26,341 nucleotides of DNA. It comes from Caldilineaceae bacterium. Lineage in GTDB: Bacteria; Chloroflexota; Anaerolineae; Caldilineales; Caldilineaceae. Shown here piece by piece: positions 1-8,580 of this stretch (positions are counted from its first letter, which is position 1; the number at the start of each line of letters is the position of its first letter). The DNA lies in NCBI GenBank assembly GCA_022842065.1, contig JALHQH010000084.1:1-26341 (forward strand), read 5' to 3'. Under the pieces are notes generated by a model that saw only the letters and a program-made list of their open reading frames with translations, did no database searches and was not told the origin of the DNA. The position numbers and the translations under genes were made by a program.

Positions 1-6
1 TTTTAA

Positions 7-76
7 AGGATTTAGACGCGAACAGTTGTCGGGGCACGGTATACCGTGCCCCGACAACTGTTCGCGTCTAAATCCT
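7..76. repeat. Perfect 70-bp palindrome with GGCACGG core
   Basis: The two 35-bp arms (7-41 and 42-76) are perfectly complementary with no spacer. The centre reads GGGGCACGGTATACCGTGCCCC. The right side continues into CTG and a run of seven T. A second palindrome at 14843-14900 shares the GGCACGGYATRCCGTGCC core and a T-rich flank but has unrelated arms. It lies 57 bp upstream of the binding-protein gene. It could act as a terminator for an upstream gene reading in, or be a non-autonomous mobile palindrome; only 6 bp of left flank are visible, so target duplication cannot be judged. Confidence 0.9.
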
Positions 77-133
77 GTTTTTTTATCAAGCTTGGCTAAA
101 TCATTGCTTGTATCATCAACGTGGAGGCATTGG

Positions 134-1519
134 ATGACAACTGAATTGAGTCGACGTGCATTCTTGCAGAACGTAGCGCTGGGTATGGGTGTATTGGCAT
201 TGGCGGCCTGTACCCCAGCGGCACCAGCAAGTGAAGGGGGAAGCCCGGCCGCAGCCGGTGATCCGGTCCCGGCGCTGTTGCGGGCCGGCGCGGGCGAAGA
301 AGATTTTTTCAACCGGGTGATCGATACCTTTGAGGAACAACATCCTGATATCAAGATCAACCGGGTCTTTGCCCCTGGTGGCAGTGATTATATTACCAAG
401 CTTGATCTGATGATCGCTGGTGGCGATCCGCCGGCCATCTATGCCCCCTTCTCCAGCCGTGGCTACCGCTACTACGCCGCCCGTGGACTCAGCCAGGAAT
501 TGGATGATTTAGTTGCACGTGACAGCATTAATCTAGACGATTTTCATCCAGACGGCATGAAGGGCTGTCACTGGGATGGTAAACTCTGCGCCTTGCCGTT
601 GGATCTGTGGCCCCATGTGATCTTCTACAACAAAACGCTCTTCCAGGAAGCTGGCGTTGACGCACCCCCCACCGATTGGAATGATAAGTCATGGACCTAT
701 GACACCTTCCGCGAAAAAGCCATTGCGCTGGCCAAGACCGAAGGTGATACGACCACCCAATTCGGGGCCACTTTTGCGTTTAACAATTGGCCGGCCGGTT
801 GGCTCTTCGGCGGTGATTGGTTCCCCAAAGAGACCTATGAAAAGGGCATCATTGAGGAATATACCGGTGATACGGATGAGAAGACGATTGCGGCCGTACA
901 ATGGTTTGCCGATCTGATGCTCAAGGATAAGGCTGCCCCCACCCCGGCCCAATCGCAACAGTTGCAATCGGGTGTTTCGACCCCCTTCTTTATGACCGGC
1001 AAGGTCGCGATGGAGTTGGGCAATATCGGTTCGCTCAGCCAATACGCGACGATCAACGAGTTTGAATGGGGCACTGCTGCGCTGCCCTTCCCGCCGGATG
1101 GTTCGGATCGCCATATGCATGTCTGGATCGACTTCTGGAGCATGATCAAAGGGGTGAAGAATCTCGAAGGGTCATGGGAATTCCTCAAGTTTATGGTCAG
1201 CGAAGAGGCGCAAAAGGTCTATCCTTGCGAATATGGCCCGCAGAGTGCGCTTGGTTCATTAGGTACCTACTGGCTCGACCTGCAAAAGAAGATTCTCCCC
1301 AACCTCTCCGAGGCCGAACTAACCGTCTTGACTGAAGCCCCCAAATATGAGCAGATCGACCCCGAAAACTGGACCGTCAACATGAGCATCGTCAACGACC
1401 AGGTCTTACAGCCGGCGCTGCAACGGGTCTGGCTGGGCGAAGGTACGGCGGCAGAGATCATTACGGAAACCGCGTCTGATGTGCGCAAGGCCATTGACGA
1501 AAGCAAAGTGGTCTCGTGA
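134..1519 (+). CDS. Sugar ABC transporter substrate-binding lipoprotein (CUT1, family 1 solute-binding protein)
   Basis: This is a 461-residue extracellular binding protein that would deliver a carbohydrate to the permease pair downstream. The start is the ATG at 134, preceded by GGAGG at 123-127 with 6-nt spacing; an upstream in-frame start would run into the palindrome and is not credible. The N-terminus has SRRAFLQ (residues 6-12), a twin-arginine motif, then a hydrophobic stretch and a lipobox ending LAAC with Cys26. It is therefore predicted to be exported by Tat and anchored as a lipoprotein. The mature part shows the family's usual features, such as the GGDPPAIY segment and a Trp/Tyr-rich ligand cleft (GGDWFPKETY). 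The length is typical of family 1 solute-binding proteins. The ligand cannot be read from the sequence. A 139-nt spacer with three hairpins separates it from the permease. Confidence 0.93.
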   Translation: MTTELSRRAFLQNVALGMGVLALAACTPAAPASEGGSPAAAGDPVPALLRAGAGEEDFFNRVIDTFEEQHPDIKINRVFAPGGSDYITKLDLMIAGGDPPAIYAPFSSRGYRYYAARGLSQELDDLVARDSINLDDFHPDGMKGCHWDGKLCALPLDLWPHVIFYNKTLFQEAGVDAPPTDWNDKSWTYDTFREKAIALAKTEGDTTTQFGATFAFNNWPAGWLFGGDWFPKETYEKGIIEEYTGDTDEKTIAAVQWFADLMLKDKAAPTPAQSQQLQSGVSTPFFMTGKVAMELGNIGSLSQYATINEFEWGTAALPFPPDGSDRHMHVWIDFWSMIKGVKNLEGSWEFLKFMVSEEAQKVYPCEYGPQSALGSLGTYWLDLQKKILPNLSEAELTVLTEAPKYEQIDPENWTVNMSIVNDQVLQPALQRVWLGEGTAAEIITETASDVRKAIDESKVVS

Positions 1520-1541
1520 TGCGTACTGCGTGATTGGCTGG

Positions 1542-1632
1542 TTCCCAACGCGCCGCGTGGGAAGAGTGTTTAAACGCTCCGCGTCCTGGGGACGCGGCGC
1601 GTCCCAAAGCGCATTCCACGCCGAGCGTGGAA
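1542..1632. repeat. Triple-hairpin intergenic repeat inside the transporter operon
   Basis: Three consecutive stem-loops fill the binding-protein/permease gap. The first pairs TTCCCA (1542-1547) with TGGGAA (1558-1563). The second pairs 1575-1586 with 1590-1601, 11 of 12 positions, around TGG. The third pairs TTCCACGC (1614-1621) with GCGTGGAA (1625-1632) around CGA. None is followed by a U tract, so they are more likely mRNA 3'-end stabilisers or partial attenuators that raise binding protein over permease than full terminators. They look like an interspersed palindromic repeat unit. Confidence 0.75.
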
Positions 1633-1658
1633 CGAGAAACTGGTTGATCGGAGAACTT

Positions 1659-2597
1659 GTGTCCAGCGAAACCATTTCGATTACCCCCGTTAAAGCGCGT
1701 GCCGCCAGGCGTTTTGTCCGCAGCGAAACGCTGGCCTTCTACCTGTTTGCCAGCCCGTGGCTGCTGGGGCTGCTCTGTCTGACGATTGGACCGATGATCG
1801 CCTCGTTGGTCCTCAGTTTTGCCGATTACCCGGTGATTACCCCGGCCAAATGGGTGGGCCTCGCCAATTACACCAAACTCTTCACCGATGACAAGTTGGT
1901 CTGGCAGTCGCTCAAAGTAACCTTGCTCTACAGCTTGGGTGCGCTGCCGCTGGTGCTGTGCAGTTCGTTTCTGGTGGCCATGTTGCTCAACCAAGGCATG
2001 CGCTGGGTGCGCTTCTACCGGACCGTCTACTACTTGCCCGCGGTCATTTCGGGCGTGCCGGTGGCGGTCTTGTGGATGTGGATGTTAAGCCCGCAATTTG
2101 GACTGGTCAATAATATGTTGGCCTACCTTGGCGTCAAAGGGCCGGATTGGTTCTTTAGCAAAGCCTGGGTGCTGCCCTCCTTTATGATGATGGCCTTGTG
2201 GGGCATGGGGGTGACGATGGTCATCTTCCTGGCCGGTTTACAGGATATCCCCCGGCACTTATACGAAGCCGCCGAGATCGATGGCGCGGGGGCGTGGGTC
2301 CGCTTCCGTCACGTCACCCTGCCGATGATGTCGCCGATTATTCTCTTTAACCTCATTATTGGCATTATTGATTCCTTCCAACTCTTCACCCCAGCGTTGA
2401 TCATCAGTGGCGGCGGGCCGGATAATGCCAGTCTCTTTTATGGGCTGCTGCTCTACAACAATGCCTTTCGTTATCTAAAGATGGGTTATGCGAGTGCGCT
2501 GGCCTGGTTGATGTTTGTGATCATTGTGCTTTTGGCCGGGCTGGTTTTTCGGTTAACCGGTAATTTTGTCTACTACGAAGGGGGCATCCGCAAATAA
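1659..2597 (+). CDS. Sugar ABC transporter permease, MalF/UgpA type
   Basis: This is the first inner-membrane subunit of the importer, 312 residues. I chose GTG at 1659 because GGAG at 1650-1653 is correctly spaced and because the upstream in-frame extension would translate the triple-hairpin repeat. Several hydrophobic spans run from about residue 26 to the C-terminus. The cytoplasmic EAA loop that docks the ATPase is clear at residues 203-222 (EAAEIDGAGAW, ending HVTLP), with the conserved Gly. The second permease follows after only 13 nt, so the two should be co-translated and form a heterodimer. The nearest relatives by pattern are the glycerol-3-phosphate and oligosaccharide permeases of the CUT1 class. 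No ATP-binding subunit is encoded next to it. Confidence 0.92.
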   Translation: MSSETISITPVKARAARRFVRSETLAFYLFASPWLLGLLCLTIGPMIASLVLSFADYPVITPAKWVGLANYTKLFTDDKLVWQSLKVTLLYSLGALPLVLCSSFLVAMLLNQGMRWVRFYRTVYYLPAVISGVPVAVLWMWMLSPQFGLVNNMLAYLGVKGPDWFFSKAWVLPSFMMMALWGMGVTMVIFLAGLQDIPRHLYEAAEIDGAGAWVRFRHVTLPMMSPIILFNLIIGIIDSFQLFTPALIISGGGPDNASLFYGLLLYNNAFRYLKMGYASALAWLMFVIIVLLAGLVFRLTGNFVYYEGGIRK

Positions 2598-2610
2598 GTG
2601 CGGCACGCGT

Positions 2611-3513
2611 ATGATCCAATCGAAAGCACAAACTTACCCGCCCCGTGTCGCCACTGTTGGGCGTTGGCAAGGTAAACGGTTCCAAGATCAGTTACAGCTC
2701 TGGTTAAGCACTGTCCTGGTATTGGTGGGGGCTGTGGCGATGTTTTTCCCGCTGCTCTGGATGATCTCCACCTCGCTGAAAGAAGATGGCGATGTCTTCC
2801 TGATCCCGATCCAGTGGCTACCGCAGCCGATTGTCTGGAGCAATTATCCCGCTGCCCTCACCTTCCAACCCTTCTGGCGCTATTTTGGTAATAGTGTCCA
2901 GGTTACCTTGCTCTGTGTTGTCGGCGCGGTGTTGACTGCTTCGCTGGTGGCCTATGCCTTTGCGCGGTTGCGGGCACCGGGCAAAAATCTGCTCTTTGGC
3001 ATCCTGCTTAGCACCTTGATGTTGCCGGGCGAGGTGACCCTAGTGCCGATCTACTTGATCTTCCGGCAGATCGGTTGGCTCGATACCTATGCGCCACTGA
3101 CCGTGCCCAGTTGGTTTGGCGGCAGTGCCTTTTACATCTTTCTGTTGCGCCAATTCTTTCTCACCTTGCCCGTTGAACTCGATGACGCCGCCAAAATTGA
3201 TGGGGCCAATTACTTCTCGATCTATTGGCGCATCCTCCTGCCCCTCTCCAAACCGGCGCTCGCCAGTGTGGCGGTCTTTGCCTTCTTTGCCAACTGGAGC
3301 AACTTCCAAGCGCCGCTGATCTACCTGACCACCATCGATAAGTTCACCATTCCGGTCGGGCTACGCCTTTATCTCAGCTCCGTCGGCACCAACATGCATT
3401 GGAATTATCTCATGGCGGCCACCATCGTCTCGATTATCCCCCCGATTCTAATTTTTTTCGTTTCTCAACGCTTCTTCGTCGAAGGGTCACTCCTCTCCGG
3501 CGTGAAGGGGTAA
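2611..3513 (+). CDS. Sugar ABC transporter permease, MalG/UgpE type
   Basis: This is the second inner-membrane subunit, 300 residues. The ATG at 2611 leaves 13 nt after the preceding stop; a TTG at 2566 overlapping the upstream gene is possible but would add 15 residues the family does not need. There is no strong Shine-Dalgarno sequence, which suggests coupling to the upstream gene. The cytoplasmic tail is followed by a hydrophobic span at about 31-53, the ISTSLK motif typical of MalG-like proteins, and further spans to the end. The EAA-type loop at 189-211 reads ELDDAAKIDGANYF and ends ILLPL. It is the last transporter gene; a palindrome begins 2 bp after its stop. Confidence 0.92.
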   Translation: MIQSKAQTYPPRVATVGRWQGKRFQDQLQLWLSTVLVLVGAVAMFFPLLWMISTSLKEDGDVFLIPIQWLPQPIVWSNYPAALTFQPFWRYFGNSVQVTLLCVVGAVLTASLVAYAFARLRAPGKNLLFGILLSTLMLPGEVTLVPIYLIFRQIGWLDTYAPLTVPSWFGGSAFYIFLLRQFFLTLPVELDDAAKIDGANYFSIYWRILLPLSKPALASVAVFAFFANWSNFQAPLIYLTTIDKFTIPVGLRLYLSSVGTNMHWNYLMAATIVSIIPPILIFFVSQRFFVEGSLLSGVKG

Positions 3514-3514
3514 T

Positions 3515-3565
3515 CAATAATTAATGGAAAACAATTAATAATTAATTGTTTTCCATTAATTATTG
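3515..3565. repeat. Perfect AT-rich palindrome between permease and aminotransferase genes
   Basis: Arms 3515-3539 and 3541-3565 are 25 bp, perfectly complementary around a single A. The arms contain TTAATGGAAAACAATTAAT. A degenerate relative with TTAATGGAAA lies at 9519-9552. There is no U tract. Further down the same 177-bp spacer is a 9-bp inverted repeat, AAGCTTGCA (3605-3613) and TGCAAGCTT (3655-3663). Together they could fold the intercistronic RNA and reduce read-through into the aminotransferase gene. I see no convincing separate promoter here. Confidence 0.88.
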
Positions 3566-3690
3566 GGGTGCCTGCGATGCAGCAAATCGTAATAGTAAAC
3601 AGATAAGCTTGCACTTGCTCCAGTATCAACCGTCCCTGTCCAAACGAGCCTGCCTGCAAGCTTCGTCGCTAAGATTAAAAGGAAATACTT

Positions 3691-4926
3691 ATGTCGCAAC
3701 TTGCTCTATTTGGTGGTGAACCGGTGCGCAAAGAGGGCTGGCCGACGTGGCCGGTGCACGATCAGCGCGATGTTGATGCCGTGACCGCCGTTGTCCAATC
3801 GGGGAATTGGGGTGGACATCCCTACCCTGGCCCCAATACCAAGGAATTTGCCGAAAAGTTTGAAGCGTTACAAGGCGGTGGTTATGCCGTGCCGATGATG
3901 AATGGCACGGTGACAATGGAGATTGCGCTGCGTGCCGCCAATATCGGCTGGGGTGATGAGGTGATCGTGCCCGCCTATACTTTTGCCGCCACTGCCACCG
4001 CACCGGTGGCCGCCGGCTGCATCCCGGTGATCGTCGATATTGATCCCGACACCTGTTGTATCGACCCCAAGGCGGTCGAAGCGGCAATCACCCCGGCGAC
4101 CAAAGCGATTATCGTGGTCCACCTGGCGGCGCAGATGGCTGATATGGATGCGATCATGGCGATTGCCGAACGGCATAACTTGGTGGTGATCGAAGATTGT
4201 GCCCATGCACATGGCGCGAAGTGGCGCGGCCAGGGCGCGGGCACGATTGGCCATTTCGGCTCCTTTAGTCTGCAATCATCTAAGACACTTACTGCCGGTG
4301 AGGGTGGGGTCTTAATCTGCCGCACTCCTGAATTGGCCGAACGTGCGGCCAGCTTGATCGATTGTGGCCGGCCCAAGGATGACAAGGAAGAGAACTTTAC
4401 CTATGGCGCCAATTTCCGGATGACGGAAATGCAATCGGCGCTGGGGATTGTGGCACTAGAACGGTTTCCCGATCAGTTCAAAGAGCGCGAGGAGATGGCC
4501 GCCTACATGGACGAAGCGCTGAGTGAAGTGCCGGGGGTGCGCGTCTTGCGCCAGGATCCACGCAACACGGCACGCTCGGTCTACTGCTATATTTTCGCCG
4601 TCGATCCAGCGGCCTTTGGCGCGGAACATCACGCGGTCTGCAAGGCGCTGCTGGCCGAAGGGATCCGCTGTTCCCCCGGTTATACGCCGATGAATCGTTA
4701 TGATCTCTTCCAGCCGCAACTCTCCAAGTTGCCCGTGCCCAGCGCCTTCCCCGAACGTTTCCACTTGGACGAGATGTACTTTGACACCGCCGAGCGCATG
4801 GCACAACACGAAGCGATCTTTATCGGCGAATCAACCTTCCGCGCCGGCAAAGCGGGGATCGATGATGTGGTCAATGCCTTGAAGAAGGTACAGGCTAACG
4901 CCCAGGAGTTGGTCGGGCTAGTGTAG
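3691..4926 (+). CDS. DegT/DnrJ/EryC1/StrS family PLP-dependent aminotransferase
   Basis: This 411-residue fold-type I enzyme transfers an amino group, usually from Glu or Gln, to a keto-sugar or keto-cyclitol. ATG 3691 has AAGGAA a few bases upstream. The N-terminus (LALFGGEPVRK, then SGNWGG near 37-42) matches the branch containing scyllo-inosose and AHBA-synthase-like enzymes. The PLP pocket is visible: Asp169 in VIEDCAHAHGA contacts the pyridine nitrogen, and Lys198 in LQSSKTLTAGEGG is the Schiff-base lysine. The C-terminal part has the usual GIRCSPGYTPM substrate loop. Its place behind a sugar importer suggests it acts on the imported sugar or a derivative, but this is inference. It could also serve antibiotic-like aminosugar or cell-surface glycan synthesis. 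Confidence 0.9.
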   Translation: MSQLALFGGEPVRKEGWPTWPVHDQRDVDAVTAVVQSGNWGGHPYPGPNTKEFAEKFEALQGGGYAVPMMNGTVTMEIALRAANIGWGDEVIVPAYTFAATATAPVAAGCIPVIVDIDPDTCCIDPKAVEAAITPATKAIIVVHLAAQMADMDAIMAIAERHNLVVIEDCAHAHGAKWRGQGAGTIGHFGSFSLQSSKTLTAGEGGVLICRTPELAERAASLIDCGRPKDDKEENFTYGANFRMTEMQSALGIVALERFPDQFKEREEMAAYMDEALSEVPGVRVLRQDPRNTARSVYCYIFAVDPAAFGAEHHAVCKALLAEGIRCSPGYTPMNRYDLFQPQLSKLPVPSAFPERFHLDEMYFDTAERMAQHEAIFIGESTFRAGKAGIDDVVNALKKVQANAQELVGLV

Positions 4927-4938
4927 CCGATACAGATA

Positions 4939-5017
4939 GAACGCGGATGGCGCGGATTAGGCGGATTTGCGCGGATAAAATCCGCCTTTATCAGCTTAAT
5001 CCGCGCCATCCGCGTTC
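4939..5017. repeat. Full copy of the GAACGCGGAT palindromic repeat
   Basis: Outer arms 4939-4959 and 4997-5017 are a perfect 21-bp inverted repeat beginning GAACGCGGATGG. An inner hairpin pairs GGCGGATTT (4960-4968) with AAATCCGCC (4978-4986). Other full, split or half copies are at 13377-13601, 14970-15011, 16869-16912 and 24811-24887. This copy begins 12 bp after the aminotransferase stop and may end its transcript. The remaining spacer up to htpG holds a TTGACT at 5078 followed by the near-repeat AAGTAGGG at 5084 and 5093. No CIRCE heat-shock operator is visible. Confidence 0.88.
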
Positions 5018-5164
5018 CATGAAATCGTAATATCGCTAAATACTTGCACATTTCTAACACTTCGCTAGCGCGCTGTATTGACTAAGTAGGGTAAAGTAGG
5101 GAACGGAAATTTTTCAGAACCCAAAGTAGTTGTCATTAGCATTTGTTAGCGAGGAGCATGACCC

Positions 5165-7102
5165 ATGACCGAAACAGCGACCGTTGCCCCCGAAGCCTTG
5201 GAGTATCGTACCGAAGTTAAACAATTACTCGATATTCTCGCCCACTCTCTTTATACCGACCGCGAAATTTTTCTGCGCGAATTGATTTCGAATGCTTCAG
5301 ATGCGCTCAACCGTGCCCAATTTGAAATGTTGACCAACCACGATGTGATCGACGCCGACAAGGAGTTGGCGGTCACGATTACGGTGGACAGCGAGGCCAA
5401 GACGCTCACCATTGCCGACACCGGCATTGGCATGAACCACGATGAGCTGATCGAGAATCTGGGCACGATTGCCCACTCGGGGGCCAAAACCTTCTTGGCC
5501 AACGCCAAGGAGGCTGGCAAAGCCTCTGCCGAAGAGATCATCGGCCAATTTGGCGTCGGTTTCTACTCGGTCTTTATGGTGGCTGATGAAGTGACGGTGA
5601 TCTCGCGTTCCTATCGCGCCGATGACCAGTCGTGGAGTTGGCAATCCAAGGGGGACAGCAAATATACCCTCACCCCGGCCGACAAACGTGAGCGCGGCAC
5701 CGAGATCGTGATCAAGCTCAAAGAGGATGCTGACGAGTTTGCCAACAACTGGCGCATTGAACAGATCATCAAGAAGCACTCAGACTATGTCTCCTTCCCG
5801 ATCTACGTCGCCAAGGTCGCCCCGCCCCCGGCCGCCGATGAGAGTGAACCGGCGACGATTGAAGCGCCCAAAGTGGCGAACCGGCGCACCGCGCTCTGGC
5901 GCCAATCCCCTTCACAGGTGAAGCCCGAAGAGTATAAGGATTTCTACCAACAGCTCACCTATGATATGCAAGAGCCGCTGCTGAACATTCACCTGGTGGC
6001 CGATGCGCCGGTGAGCATTCGCAGTATTATGTTTGTCCCGGCCAAGCGTGATCGCGGCATGTTCAACGCCAACAGCGAACATGGGCTGCGCCTCTACTCG
6101 CGTAAGATTTTGATTCAGCAGCGCAACAAGGATCTGCTGCCCGAATATTTCCGCTTTATCGAAGGGGTGGTCGATTCGGAAGATCTGCCGCTCAATGTTT
6201 CGCGCGAGATGGTGCAGAGTAACCCAGTCCTGCGCCAACTGAAAAAGGCACTCACCAATCGCATCTTCCGCGATCTAAAGAATTTGGCCGAAAAAGAGGC
6301 CGAGAAGTATCGCACCTTCTGGCTTGAATTTGGGCCGTTCCTCAAGGAAGGGGTGGCGTCAGACCCGTCCAGCCACGAGTCGTTGGTTGAACTGTTACGT
6401 TTCCAGAGCAGCAAGACCAGCGGTGACGAGTGGGTTTCGCTCAAGCAGGTGAAGGAGCGCATGGCCGAGGAGCAGAAGGCGATCTACTATGTCCTGGGCG
6501 AAGATGTCAAGTCCGTGGCACGCAGTCCACACCTGGATTATTTCCGCGCCAACGATGTCGAGGTGCTCTATCTGGTCGACCCGATCGATGGCTTTATGAC
6601 CTCGATGTTGCGCGAGTTTGATGGCAAGCCGCTGCAAAATGTTGATGATGCCGGAATCGAACTTCCCGAAAAGAACAAAGAGAATGAAGCCGACAAGCCC
6701 CAGGTCGCCGAGGATGAGTTCTCCAAGCTGGTTGAGCGCTTTAAGACCGTACTGGGCGAGCAGGTGACTGATGTGCGCGAATCCAAGCAGCTGGTCGGCA
6801 GCCCCTGCCGCCTGGTGTCGCCGGAGGATAGTTTTGACCGCGACCTGCAACGCATTCGTCGCCTGACCCAACAGGATTATGAGCTGCCGCGCAAGATCCT
6901 GGAACTCAATCGCCGCCACGCGGTGATTGTCAACCTGGCGCAGTTGGTCAACAAAGATGGTGACGGCAAATTGGTTGACGCCGCCATCGGCCAGCTCTTT
7001 GACAACGCTCTGCTGCTCGAAGGAATCAACCCCAACCCCGCCGATATGGTCGAGCGCATCCAGACGTTGATGGAAAGTGCGGTTGCGGCGCGCGCGACGT
7101 AA
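5165..7102 (+). CDS. htpG: Molecular chaperone HtpG (bacterial Hsp90)
   Basis: This is a cytosolic ATP-dependent chaperone, 645 residues, near the usual bacterial length. ATG 5165 is preceded by GAGGAG at 5151-5156. The N-terminal GHKL ATPase domain contains [10 protein letters not shown] (39-48), DTGIGM (85-90) and the lid motif [12 protein letters not shown] short Pro/Glu-rich linker near 217-232 ([10 protein letters not shown]) leads into the middle domain, where the catalytic-loop arginine region LPLNVSREM is intact. The C-terminal dimerisation domain ends normally. It stands alone: the upstream gene is separated by a palindromic repeat and the downstream gene is convergent. A heat-shock regulatory site was looked for and not found, so control may be by an alternative mechanism. 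Confidence 0.98.
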   Translation: MTETATVAPEALEYRTEVKQLLDILAHSLYTDREIFLRELISNASDALNRAQFEMLTNHDVIDADKELAVTITVDSEAKTLTIADTGIGMNHDELIENLGTIAHSGAKTFLANAKEAGKASAEEIIGQFGVGFYSVFMVADEVTVISRSYRADDQSWSWQSKGDSKYTLTPADKRERGTEIVIKLKEDADEFANNWRIEQIIKKHSDYVSFPIYVAKVAPPPAADESEPATIEAPKVANRRTALWRQSPSQVKPEEYKDFYQQLTYDMQEPLLNIHLVADAPVSIRSIMFVPAKRDRGMFNANSEHGLRLYSRKILIQQRNKDLLPEYFRFIEGVVDSEDLPLNVSREMVQSNPVLRQLKKALTNRIFRDLKNLAEKEAEKYRTFWLEFGPFLKEGVASDPSSHESLVELLRFQSSKTSGDEWVSLKQVKERMAEEQKAIYYVLGEDVKSVARSPHLDYFRANDVEVLYLVDPIDGFMTSMLREFDGKPLQNVDDAGIELPEKNKENEADKPQVAEDEFSKLVERFKTVLGEQVTDVRESKQLVGSPCRLVSPEDSFDRDLQRIRRLTQQDYELPRKILELNRRHAVIVNLAQLVNKDGDGKLVDAAIGQLFDNALLLEGINPNPADMVERIQTLMESAVAARAT

Positions 7103-7152
7103 TGGTGGTGGGGCAGGTGCACCCAGTGGGTTCCCGATTCACCTGCTGATAG

Positions 7153-7241
7153 GCAAAACCCGTTAAAACGGGTTAACACCGACATGTGTTAACCCGTTTT
7201 AACGGGTTTTGCGTTTCAGGCGGGCATTTCAATGCCTGCCG
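7153..7241. terminator. Nested palindrome between convergent genes, likely bidirectional terminator
   Basis: Arms 7153-7179 and 7186-7212 are a perfect 27-bp inverted repeat around a 6-nt loop. Each arm itself contains the self-complementary CCCGTTAAAACGGG unit. A second weak hairpin pairs 7219-7228 with 7231-7240. Upstream, GCAGGTG (7113-7119) pairs with CACCTGC (7140-7146). The site separates the htpG stop from the end of the minus-strand aminotransferase, so a two-way terminator is the natural reading, although the flanking T runs are only four long. Confidence 0.7.
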
Positions 7242-7262
7242 GGGCGATCTGTTCGTTTGCTG

Positions 7263-8567
7263 TTAGCCCACCTCCTGCAACGCCGCCTCGGCTGCGCGCA
7301 GTGTCTCTTCAACGTGTTCTGGGGTATGCGCGGCGGAAATGTACCAGACGCCCCGTTCAATCAAGCGGATGCCTCGTTGTAACATGGCCAGCGTAAAGCG
7401 ACCGTAGCGCTCTTTGTCGCAATGTTGGGCATAGTCGCGATAATCGCGAATCGCGTCCAACTCGGTAAAGGAGAGATGGAAGGCGGTGGGCACGCCCTGC
7501 ACATGTAACCCAACGCCCAGCCGTTGGCCGATGTCACGCAGCCCCGTCATCAGCGTCGTACCAATTTCCTCCAACTGCCCGTAGATCGCGCCGTTATCCT
7601 TTTCCAGCTCGGCAATCGCGGCGGCGGACGCGGCCATGCTGATCACATTGCTGTTAAAGGTACCCGAATGGTTGACCCCTTCCGCAAAGCGGCGCATGTA
7701 ATCGGCTTTGCCCACCAGCGCGGCATTGGCAAACCCACCGGCCATCGCCTTGGCAAAGCTGGCCAGATCGGCCGTCACCCCAAAGCGCCCTTGTCCCCCT
7801 TGTAACCCCAAGCGAAAACCCGTGATCGTCTCATCAAAATAGAGCAGCGCGCCATACTGGTCACACAGGCGGCGCAGCCCTTCGAGAAAACCCGGTTCGG
7901 GCGGGATCGCGCCGGTGTTGCACATCATCGCTTCGGTCATGACCAGCGCGATCTCGTTACCATGTTCGGCAAAAAGCGCCTCGACGAGGGCCAGATCATT
8001 CCAGGGCAAGACAAAAAAATCGTCCAGCGCGCTGAGCGTTTGCCCCGGTGTGCCCGGCAGCACGTTGGGGTGTTCCCGTGGCCCAGCTTTGTCGACGGCG
8101 GGGGCAACACTGACCAGCACATTGTCAAACCAGCCGTGGTAGTGCCCTTCAAAGCGCAAGACTTTGGTGCGCCCGGTGATGGCACGGGCCAGGCGCATCG
8201 ATGCCTGTACCATCTCGGAACCGCTCAGCCCAAAGCGGCAGAGTTCGGCGCCTGGGATCAACTGCACCAGCTTTTCGGCAACCTCGATCTCCAGCCAATG
8301 TTGACCGGCGTAAAGTTGCCCCTGGCGCATTGCCTTGTCCACCGCGTCGAGCACGGCGGGGTGGGAGTGGCCGAGGATCATCGGCCCCTGGCCTAGCACA
8401 TAGTCGATGTAGGGGTTGCCATCCACATCGTAGATCATTGCCCCGGCGGCCCGTTCAAAAAAGAGTGGGTGGGGTTTCGCCAATAGGCGCACATTACTGC
8501 TCACACCACCGGCCAGCGAGCCTTTGGCGCGTTCAAAGAGAGTTTGGGAGCGTTGCCATTGCGTCAT
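7263..8567 (-). CDS. Class III aminotransferase, glutamate-1-semialdehyde aminomutase-like
   Basis: This is a PLP enzyme of 434 residues. The start is the ATG at 8567, with AAGGAA about 7 nt upstream; a longer frame to 8642 overlaps the divergent promoter and is rejected. Visible landmarks are the SGSEMVQASMRLARA segment (115-129, the phosphate-binding region), GHYHGW (141-146), FDETITGFR (244-252, where Asp245 pairs with the PLP nitrogen) and SFAKAMAGG (270-278, Lys273 as the Schiff-base lysine). It resembles HemL in layout but differs at diagnostic places: GHYHGWFD instead of GCYHGHAD, and MMCNTGAIPPEPGF instead of the usual HemL segment. I therefore call it a HemL-like class III aminotransferase of unknown substrate rather than the tetrapyrrole enzyme. 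It is divergent from the HEAT-repeat gene. Confidence 0.9.
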   Translation of the reverse strand: MTQWQRSQTLFERAKGSLAGGVSSNVRLLAKPHPLFFERAAGAMIYDVDGNPYIDYVLGQGPMILGHSHPAVLDAVDKAMRQGQLYAGQHWLEIEVAEKLVQLIPGAELCRFGLSGSEMVQASMRLARAITGRTKVLRFEGHYHGWFDNVLVSVAPAVDKAGPREHPNVLPGTPGQTLSALDDFFVLPWNDLALVEALFAEHGNEIALVMTEAMMCNTGAIPPEPGFLEGLRRLCDQYGALLYFDETITGFRLGLQGGQGRFGVTADLASFAKAMAGGFANAALVGKADYMRRFAEGVNHSGTFNSNVISMAASAAAIAELEKDNGAIYGQLEEIGTTLMTGLRDIGQRLGVGLHVQGVPTAFHLSFTELDAIRDYRDYAQHCDKERYGRFTLAMLQRGIRLIERGVWYISAAHTPEHVEETLRAAEAALQEVG

Positions 8568-8580
8568 GGGGCAGTTCCTT

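Noticed and set aside
5041..5164. CIRCE heat-shock operator upstream of htpG
   Set aside because: CTAACACTTC and TTAGC-like strings are present but not as the required inverted repeat with 9-bp spacing.
7263..8567. Tetrapyrrole island: HemL-like gene together with bciA
   Set aside because: The aminotransferase departs from HemL at diagnostic segments and lies 12 kb from bciA with unrelated genes between, so a joint pigment cluster is not supported.
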